Shown here: positions 59,021 to 63,933 of the stretch, in pieces
Position numbering within the stretch: position 1 is the stretch's first letter
Layout: the number at the start of each line of letters is the position of its first letter
From: Chryseobacterium sp. MYb7
GTDB lineage: Bacteria; Bacteroidota; Bacteroidia; Flavobacteriales; Weeksellaceae
Reading direction: 5' to 3'
DNA: 63,933 nucleotides
Assembly: GCF_002979455.1 (NCBI RefSeq)
Contig: NZ_PCOU01000031.1
Span: forward strand, 1-63,933
Notes under the pieces: generated by a model
The model's database searches: none
Seen by the model: only the letters and a program-made list of their open reading frames with translations
What the model was told of the DNA's origin: nothing
Translations under genes and position numbers: made by a program

Positions 59021-59413
59021 TTACAATCTGAAACGCCTGTTTTCTTTTTTATCTGAAAGTTTTTTCTTGTTATCCAATCTCTTTTGTTTCTGTCCTTTTG
59101 ATGGTTTTGTTGCGGTTCTCTTTTTGGGAACAATAAGCGCTTTGTTGACGATTTCGATTATTTTTTCAATGGATTTATTTTTATTCATCAGTTGGGTTCT
59201 GCTTTCAGAAACGGTGAGAAATAAAACCCCATCTGCATTGATTCTATTTTTCAGTTTATCCTGAATCAATACTTTTTCATCTTCATTAAAGAATTCTGAT
59301 GCCTCTACTTTCCAAAGTACGGTAACAGCAGTCTCTACTTTATTAACGTTTTGCCCGCCCGCTCCACTGCTGCGGGAAGTTTTGAAACTGAGTTCTTTTG
59401 AAAAGTCTTTCAT
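59021..59413 (-). CDS. arfB: Alternative ribosome-rescue factor ArfB (peptidyl-tRNA hydrolase)
   Basis: A 130-residue stop-codon-independent release factor that frees stalled ribosomes. The catalytic GGQ motif is in RSSGAGGQNVNKVET near 14-28. The fold resembles RF domain 3 (VTVLWKVEASEFFNEDEK, then SRTQLMNKNKSIEKI). The C-terminal tail is strongly basic (KPSKGQKQKRLDNKKKLSDK), the part that enters the mRNA channel. Length matches ArfB/YaeJ. It begins on the minus strand shortly after menE, 40 bp away, so they may share a transcript. Confidence 0.92.
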   Translation of the reverse strand: MKDFSKELSFKTSRSSGAGGQNVNKVETAVTVLWKVEASEFFNEDEKVLIQDKLKNRINADGVLFLTVSESRTQLMNKNKSIEKIIEIVNKALIVPKKRTATKPSKGQKQKRLDNKKKLSDKKENRRFRL

Positions 59414-59453
59414 TTTTTTAAAGATTTTGAGATACTAGAATCAAGAACCGAGA

Positions 59454-60482
59454 CTAGAGGTTGATGTTTATATTTTTTTGGAGTTCTATTCTATTTACTT
59501 TTCCGTTGGGAGTTCTTGGAATTTCATGGACGAAAATAATTTCTTTTGGCTTGTGGAAATTCTTTTCAAACGGTATTTCTGAAATTTTCTTTACAACCTC
59601 ATCAGACTCATTTCCTTCTATAACAAGTATCAATTTCTGACCCAAGCTATCATCTGGCAAACCGATAAATACGGCTTCGTTTGGGAGTTCTTTTTTCACC
59701 AAAGCTTCAAGGGTTTCCGGAAAAATTTTTGCTCCTCCTGAGTTAATCACATTGTCAATTCTTCCGAGGAATTTAAATTGTTTTTCATTTCTAATATCAA
59801 CTAAATCATTAGTTTGCAATTCTTCAGCATTTACATTGGGTGCGAAAATCTTAAGACATCCTCTATCATCCAAAGAGATGGTTACATTTTCAAAGACTGT
59901 GAAATAATCTTCCTGCTCCGGCATCAATTGTTTTAAACCAATATGGGAAAGGGTTTCAGACATTCCATACGTTTCAAAAATACGATTTGAAGTACTGAGG
60001 TTCATCTGCAAAATTTTATTTTTCAGACTTTCTGAGACTGCAGCTCCGCCAATGATCAGATTTTTAATCAAATGAAGTTTTTCCAGCGAGTTTTCGACCT
60101 GAAGTGGTGTCATGGCACAAAAGTCTATTTCTTCATTCAGGTTTTCAACAGGTTTTAAAGAAGGTTCGGTAATTTTTAATTTCAGGTGTCTTTCTATAGA
60201 ACGTACAATCATCATTTTTCCTGAAATATATTCTACCGGCAGGCACAGCAATGCTTTATCACCTTCTTTTAATCCCAAAAAATTACAGGTCATCACTGCT
60301 GAGTTGACCATTTTATTTTTTTCAATTTCAAAGATTTTCGGAACTCCTGTAGAGCCTGATGTCTGAACATTTACTCCTGTTTTTTCCGAAAACCATTCTT
60401 CAAGAAAAAATTTCACTTTCTTTTCAAATTCCGTATTGAATGATAATTGATTAATATTGAGATTATTGAAGTCTATCAGCAT
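59454..60482 (-). CDS. menE: o-Succinylbenzoate-CoA ligase, short MenE form
   Basis: Activates o-succinylbenzoate with CoA for menaquinone synthesis. From the ATG at 60482 (MLIDFNNLNINQLSFN) the protein is 342 residues, shorter than typical MenE but the size usual in Bacteroidota, with a reduced N-terminal domain. The AMP-binding loop TSGSTGVPKIF is near 41, with TYGMSETLSHIG near 168 and GRIDNVINSGGAKIFPE near 240 (C-terminal hinge). The P-loop Lys near 300 (TPNGKVNRIEL) is present. A longer reading overlaps the tRNA-Gln promoter and has no homology, so it is rejected. The other men genes are not here. Confidence 0.85.
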   Translation of the reverse strand: MLIDFNNLNINQLSFNTEFEKKVKFFLEEWFSEKTGVNVQTSGSTGVPKIFEIEKNKMVNSAVMTCNFLGLKEGDKALLCLPVEYISGKMMIVRSIERHLKLKITEPSLKPVENLNEEIDFCAMTPLQVENSLEKLHLIKNLIIGGAAVSESLKNKILQMNLSTSNRIFETYGMSETLSHIGLKQLMPEQEDYFTVFENVTISLDDRGCLKIFAPNVNAEELQTNDLVDIRNEKQFKFLGRIDNVINSGGAKIFPETLEALVKKELPNEAVFIGLPDDSLGQKLILVIEGNESDEVVKKISEIPFEKNFHKPKEIIFVHEIPRTPNGKVNRIELQKNININL

Positions 60483-60534
60483 ATTTTCCGTAAATAAAAT
60501 CCACAGTAAATTTAAAAAAAAAATTAAAAAGTTC

Positions 60535-60564
60535 TTGTATGTAAAGAAAAAAGCTGTAAATTTG
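60535..60564 (+). promoter_or_regulatory. tRNA-Gln promoter 1
   Basis: TTG (60535-60537), a 19-base spacer and TAAATTTG (60557-60564), about 18 bases before the tRNA. Confidence 0.8.
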
Positions 60565-60581
60565 CACCACCAAAATAAAAC

Positions 60582-60652
60582 AGACCTATAGTGTAACGGT
60601 AACACTCCGGTTTTTGGTACCGTCATTCGGGGTTCGAATCCCTGTGGGTCTA
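60582..60652 (+). tRNA. tRNA-Gln (anticodon TTG), copy 1
   Basis: A 71-base cloverleaf. The acceptor AGACCTA pairs with TGGGTCT (one G-U pair), with discriminator A. The D-stem is GTGT/ACAC, the anticodon loop TTTTGGT places TTG at 34-36, and the T-arm is GGGGTTCGAATCCCT. CCA is not encoded. A 27:43 C-T mismatch sits at the base of the anticodon stem. A second copy lies 236 bases downstream, identical except for a few bases. Confidence 0.93.
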
Positions 60653-60653
60653 C

Positions 60654-60683
60654 AAACCATCCTTTTTAAGGATGGTTTTTGTT
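60654..60683 (+). terminator. tRNA-Gln copy 1 terminator
   Basis: AAACCATCCTT and AAGGATGGTTT form a perfect 11-bp stem with a TTT loop and trailing T residues. Confidence 0.85.
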
Positions 60684-60769
60684 TTTAGAATAATAGGGTA
60701 TTTGGGTATAGAAAAATTCAGACTTTATCCTTTTTCACCTTAAAAAAGCAAGAATTTTCAAAGGAGGTA

Positions 60770-60800
60770 TTTGTAAATAAGAAAAAAATATATAAATTTG
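60770..60800 (+). promoter_or_regulatory. tRNA-Gln promoter 2
   Basis: TTTG (60770-60773), a 19-base spacer and TAAATTTG (60793-60800). The leader GCATCACCAAAGTAAAGC resembles that of copy 1, so promoter and tRNA were duplicated together. Confidence 0.8.
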
Positions 60801-60817
60801 CATCACCAAAGTAAAGC

Positions 60818-60888
60818 AGACCTATAGTGTAACGGTAGCACTCCGGTTTTTGGTACCGTCAGTCGGGGTTCGAATCCCTGTGGGTCTA
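60818..60888 (+). tRNA. tRNA-Gln (anticodon TTG), copy 2
   Basis: It has the same fold and anticodon as copy 1, with single-base differences in the D-arm (GGTAGCAC for GGTAACAC) and the variable loop (CAGTC for CATTC). It is the last conserved gene before the AT-rich accessory region, so its 3' end is a plausible integration site for a mobile element. Confidence 0.93.
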
Positions 60889-60897
60889 CAACCAAAT

Positions 60898-60936
60898 AAA
60901 AGCAACTCGCTAATTTACAGCAAGTTGCTTTTTTAT
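60898..60936 (+). terminator. tRNA-Gln copy 2 terminator
   Basis: AAAAGCAACT and AGTTGCTTTT pair with extra GC/GC pairing inside, then T6. Confidence 0.75.
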
Positions 60937-60940
60937 TTTG

Positions 60941-60975
60941 GTCACTTTTAGTCACTTGGTCACGATTTTGGTCAC
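60941..60975. repeat. Four GTCAC repeats next to the tRNA
   Basis: GTCAC occurs at 60941, 60951, 60959 and 60971, all in one direction, 8-12 bp apart. Short arrays like this are typical of arm-type or core sites for tyrosine recombinases beside tRNA genes. No integrase gene is visible in the window. Confidence 0.4.
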
Positions 60976-61035
60976 TGTTTTTCTTAAAAACGCTTGGAGT
61001 GAACCCGATTGAATCTATTTAAATCTGATTGTATT

Positions 61036-61566
61036 TTAGCTACGGAAATAATGTCCGTCACTTTCAAAATAATCAAACATTATACTCCTTGCTGTAGCTT
61101 CCCAATCAATATAAATATAATTTGGTAGACTTTCGGGAATACTTTCTTCTAAAATATATTGAGCAAATTCTTCATCGTCTGAATACTCACCCATATAATA
61201 GTTTATTACACCGTCATAAACACTCTGAAAATCCATTTTTCCAACACAATCAAGGTAAGCTTCAAAAATTTCTAAATCATGTCCAGAATCGTTTATTTGC
61301 TCGGCTATTTCGTAAATTTCAGAAGATAAATTACACTCACTAATCAATCCTAGTTTTTCAAACAGTTCACAGTGTTCGTAGTCCTGAAACATAAATTCTG
61401 GGTCAGACTCGTCAGAATGAAGTTCATACATTGCTGTAAGTAATTCGTCATAATCGGAATAGTCCGAAAAGTTTAACCATTTACCATAAAGGCTTCCGTT
61501 GTTATACTTGGCATATGTGCCACAATAGATACTAGCAGTATCAAGACAATTTTGTAAATTTGTCAT
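61036..61566 (-). CDS. ardA: Antirestriction protein ArdA
   Basis: A DNA-mimic inhibitor of type I restriction enzymes, carried mostly by conjugative plasmids and transposons. It is 176 residues, the family size. It opens near residue 12 with SIYCGTYAKYNNGSLYGKWL, has DPEFMFQDYE near 55, and ends with TARSIMFDYFESDGHYF near 158-174. It is strongly acidic (over 30 Asp/Glu), as needed to mimic DNA. It lies about 150 bp beyond tRNA-Gln, in lower-GC DNA, supporting an integrated element. The flanking mobilisation genes are not complete in this window. Confidence 0.92.
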   Translation of the reverse strand: MTNLQNCLDTASIYCGTYAKYNNGSLYGKWLNFSDYSDYDELLTAMYELHSDESDPEFMFQDYEHCELFEKLGLISECNLSSEIYEIAEQINDSGHDLEIFEAYLDCVGKMDFQSVYDGVINYYMGEYSDDEEFAQYILEESIPESLPNYIYIDWEATARSIMFDYFESDGHYFRS

Positions 61567-61604
61567 GTTAATAAGTTTTAGATGTATTAAAATTTATTGA
61601 TGTA

Positions 61605-61639
61605 GCCTAGTTGTGTTCGAGCACTTCTAGGCATTTTTT
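61605..61639. promoter_or_regulatory. Palindrome upstream of ardA, terminator-like on the plus strand
   Basis: GCCTAG and CTAGGC are outer arms, with GTG/CAC inside and a TTCGA loop, then T6. It is 39 bases before the ardA start and may be an operator or a + strand terminator. Confidence 0.45.
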
Positions 61640-62509
61640 ATATACAATTGTGACAATCTATGTAGAAAAAAAGAACTTAAAAACAGTTCTTTGATATATT
61701 AATAAAGTCAATATTCATGCCAATTCACAGAGATTTTAACTTTAAAATTAAAGTTATTAAAATATTTTTAACTACAAACCGCACCAATAAAAACTGTTCA
61801 AAAAAGATAATAATAAAACATATAGTTTAAAGAATATTACCAGTACAAAATAGTAAGTGGAAAATAAAATTAGATCTACAAAAACCACATACAATAAAAC
61901 AACTGTATGAGAAAAAGTTTGACTGTTGGCAGGGGGGTAGCAAAGAAAAGTTGTTTGATGTCCACCTCTTTATCCTTAGTACCTTGTGTCCCTACACTCA
62001 TTAATTTTTTTTTGGTGTTAAATTGTCGTAAATTCTTCTATAAAGGAATGATTGAACTATTGAGAGAAATTGGGAGGGGGTATTTTTGTGGGAGGGGATT
62101 TACCATTGTCTTTCTTTACAAATATAAGATACAATATATAGCATTGGTTGTTCATTTATTGGATGAGTTGGGCAAAGGTAAGTAAAATGAAATGTAGGAA
62201 TTAAAAGTTATTATAATACTTTTTTATTATAAATTTCTAAAAGTTTTGGAAATTGAAATCTCAAAATTTAATAATAAATAGACAGTTGTTTTCGGTATAG
62301 CAGTACGTATGGGCTCTACCATAAACCATAAATTTAGTAATTTCAATGATTAGTTTATAAATGGTCAATTGATCAGTAACAAAAACCAATTATCTATATC
62401 TCAGATCAGATAAAAAAAGGGAGTATCCGAAAAGTCAGATATACCGTCTGAGAATCAAATGTTCATATACTCCTCTTGTATAGGGGTACGAATAAAATCA
62501 ACAAAAATT
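61640..62509. other. Apparently non-coding accessory DNA with palindromes and G-rich tracts
   Basis: Nearly 1 kb with no convincing gene. A reading frame at 61907-62185 lacks family features, a plausible start context or even composition. Visible structure: a palindrome AACTTTAAAATTAAAGTT (61738-61755); G-rich runs AGGGGGGTAG near 61931 and a four-tract G-rich motif at 62072-62097; and GGAGTAT/ATACTCC arms near 62420-62475. It may hold a transfer origin, regulatory RNA or decayed sequence. Confidence 0.4.
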
Positions 62510-62545
62510 GAGGCTGTCCGAAAAGTTTGGACAGCCTCTTTGTTT
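62510..62545. terminator. Terminator or element end downstream of the lipoprotein gene
   Basis: GAGGCTGTCC and GGACAGCCTC form a perfect 10-bp stem, then TTTG. TCCGAAAAGT in its loop recurs at 62426-62435. It resembles hairpins seen at the ends of some insertion sequences, but no transposase is here. Confidence 0.6.
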
Positions 62546-62602
62546 ATTATCTAAGAACGAACGAGACATTCGCACTAGTGGGGACTTTGCTCAGTGTTTT
62601 TT

Positions 62603-62995
62603 TTATTCTATAATCTTTTTATAACAATTCTCCCCATCATGGTAGCCAAAGCAAAGTACAATATTCTTATCTTTTTTCTCAAAAAAAGTAGTATAAGTCA
62701 TATCAGTATCATTCACATCTTCTGGAAAGGCAATTAAATCTTTATCAAAATTTAAATAAAAATCATTAAACTTTATTGTGTTACCTTCTAATTTGTATTT
62801 CGAATTGTAATTCAACACTTTCTTCCCTTTTATATTGTAAATTACTCTGTTATAAACCCCATCCTTGTTAATCGTTAAAGTGTCATATGTATTTTTGTAT
62901 GATATGGGTGAATATTTTCCATATATATCTTCATTACTAATATTTTGGCACGAAAATAAAAAAGGTAATAAAATTAAACTTATACTTTTCTTCAT
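62603..62995 (-). CDS. Small lipoprotein, candidate immunity protein for the RHS cassette
   Basis: A 130-residue lipoprotein. The signal MKKSISLILLPFLFSC gives a lipid Cys at residue 16. The body is a likely small beta-sheet fold (DTLTINKDGVYNRVIYNI, GNTIKFNDFYLNF, ENCYKKIIE) as found in lipocalin-like or DUF-type proteins. It starts 24 bp after the RHS cassette on the same strand, a common site for immunity genes. The family is not recognised, so immunity is inferred from position only. The very low GC matches acquired DNA. Confidence 0.65.
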   Translation of the reverse strand: MKKSISLILLPFLFSCQNISNEDIYGKYSPISYKNTYDTLTINKDGVYNRVIYNIKGKKVLNYNSKYKLEGNTIKFNDFYLNFDKDLIAFPEDVNDTDMTYTTFFEKKDKNIVLCFGYHDGENCYKKIIE

Positions 62996-63019
62996 ATTTA
63001 TTAATTTAAGTTGTTCGAT

Positions 63020-63859
63020 TTAAAATCTAGGTCTTGTTAGTATAGATGGTGGTGTTATAGCTTGTTTAAAAACGTTCTTTGAGGTTGGGTTAATTACTTT
63101 TTTTTGAATTTCGGAGTTGCTTTCAGTCCATATATAAGTCTGATATGTATTTCCAAAGCTTTTTAGCTTTCCTTCGGTTCTTTCAAAATTATTTACTGGT
63201 AATCTATAAAACAATGACTCTTGTGACTTAGAATCAGTCATTAAAAAAAGTGTTTCATCTCCTAATTTATACCAAGACACATTTGATCTTCCCCACATCT
63301 GCTCATACCCATCAAAATTTGCTGTGATGGGGTTAGCTTGAAGATAATCCATTTTAACAACTCCTTTTAGTTCTTTTGAATTCATTGCATCCTTTCTTGC
63401 TAAAGAAGAATATGGAGACGATGGCTTATCTAGAGAAGCAAAAGGTCCATCATTAGAATCATTAAAATCACTAAATAGACTGCGAGCAGGTCCACTTCCT
63501 CCAAAATATTCAAGTGCTATAGTGTCCCATCCTACATCTTTTCCTCTATGAGTATAACCACTAATAATAGATTCTCCACCTTTAATAATATTTGAAGCTC
63601 CAGTTTGTCGACTAACTACTTTAGTATCTCCATTTCTTTGATGGTAAAAATCAATTTTATTTCCACCTAAATTACTAATCATCTTGCCATTCTTATCATA
63701 CTCATTAAATGGTTCTCTTCCGTCAGGATCAACAAATCTTATTGGATTATCAAATGCATAATTGTAGGTAGACCATCTTCTCATTTTCTCTGCCAACGGA
63801 TCTATAACTCCCCATCTACCAAGGTCACTCATATACATCCTTGCTCCAAAATCACTCAC
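63020..63859 (-). CDS. RHS-repeat core C-terminus with variable toxin-type tip
   Basis: The N-terminal 50 residues are the conserved end of an RHS/YD-repeat core: SDFGARMYMSDLGRWGVIDP, then AEKMRRWSTYNYAFDNPIRF and VDPDGRE. The remaining ~230 residues are a variable tip (NEYDKNGKMISNLGG, TIALEYFGGSGPARSLF, PPSILTRPRF end) whose activity I cannot assign. The frame stays open upstream to a TGA at 63896-63898, so this is a 5'-truncated or frameshifted RHS gene, or an orphan tip; the GTG at 63859 is only nominal. RHS tips are usually toxins delivered by contact or by T6SS, with an immunity gene next door, here the lipoprotein. Confidence 0.75.
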   Translation of the reverse strand: MSDFGARMYMSDLGRWGVIDPLAEKMRRWSTYNYAFDNPIRFVDPDGREPFNEYDKNGKMISNLGGNKIDFYHQRNGDTKVVSRQTGASNIIKGGESIISGYTHRGKDVGWDTIALEYFGGSGPARSLFSDFNDSNDGPFASLDKPSSPYSSLARKDAMNSKELKGVVKMDYLQANPITANFDGYEQMWGRSNVSWYKLGDETLFLMTDSKSQESLFYRLPVNNFERTEGKLKSFGNTYQTYIWTESNSEIQKKVINPTSKNVFKQAITPPSILTRPRF

Positions 63860-63933
63860 TCCGTAGTCTACTTCATTTTTTAGGATTTGCCTGCTTCATT
63901 TTTCTTCACGCGACTGTTTACTTTTTGATCACT

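Noticed and set aside
60483..60626. N-terminal extension of MenE by 48 residues
   Set aside because: It overlaps the tRNA-Gln gene and its promoter on the other strand and has no family match; ATG at 60482 is better.
60581..60890. CRISPR-like repeat because of near-identical blocks 236 bp apart
   Set aside because: The blocks fold as complete tRNA-Gln genes with promoters and terminators.
61907..62185. A 92-residue plus-strand reading frame in the accessory gap
   Set aside because: No signal, domain or convincing start; uneven composition with G-runs; better explained as non-coding DNA.

Overview
The window reads as a piece of a Flavobacteriia (Bacteroidota) chromosome, most like Chryseobacterium or a close relative. 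The DNA is AT-rich. Many genes sit behind the Bacteroidota promoter TTTG-N19-TAnnTTTG rather than a strong Shine-Dalgarno site. Three secreted proteins end in type IX secretion (T9SS) sorting-type tails. There are large outer-membrane barrels, a TonB-dependent receptor, a class II HMG-CoA reductase and a MenE. Genus is inferred from general resemblance only.

Layout. 1-3.5 kb: an accessory module that starts off the left edge. It holds a GH19 plus M23 cell-wall hydrolase, an overlapping lipoprotein gene (possible immunity protein) and a second lipoprotein gene broken by two in-frame TAA codons. 3.6-16.4 kb: a fused UMP synthase, a surface protein with a degenerate M1-peptidase-like part, three T9SS cargo proteins, a 1075-residue barrel protein and dusB. 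16.4-24.5 kb: an EEP nuclease / Lrp regulator / deoC operon, ndh-trmD, a GH25 lysozyme, a deoxynucleotidase and a Uup-like ABC-F protein. 24.6-31.3 kb: an oxidoreductase, a TonB receptor/PepSY iron-uptake pair, a small OMP, a 1-Cys peroxiredoxin with a palindromic operator on its promoter, and MscS. 31.5-37.1 kb: sucC, then a tightly overlapped operon (HMG-CoA reductase, a new 55-residue membrane protein, a secreted protein, DUF423, ClC).

37.2-40.5 kb is a DNA-maintenance neighbourhood: a radical-SAM DNA repair/modification candidate, its usual partner, and an AlkC/AlkD-like HEAT-repeat protein. The partner and the HEAT gene flank a 310-bp AT-rich gap with three perfect DnaA boxes, a candidate replication origin or DnaA-titration site. 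40.6-48.4 kb holds a HxlR regulator, a DUF4846 lipoprotein, pfkA-gapA, a LuxR-type regulator, an MpaB-type oxygenase and recA. 48.4-60.5 kb has an S9 peptidase, htpG, a XRE regulator, an alkyltransferase-like protein lacking the active cysteine, a deoxyhypusine synthase homologue, a Gre-like factor behind a long structured leader, ArfB and MenE. Two inverted copies of a ~178-bp MITE-like repeat lie at 48.5 and 56.2 kb.

60.5-63.9 kb: two tandem promoter/tRNA-Gln/terminator units mark the border of an accessory island with ArdA antirestriction, about 1 kb of apparently non-coding DNA with G-rich tracts and palindromes, and an RHS C-terminal toxin-type cassette with an adjacent lipoprotein (possible immunity).
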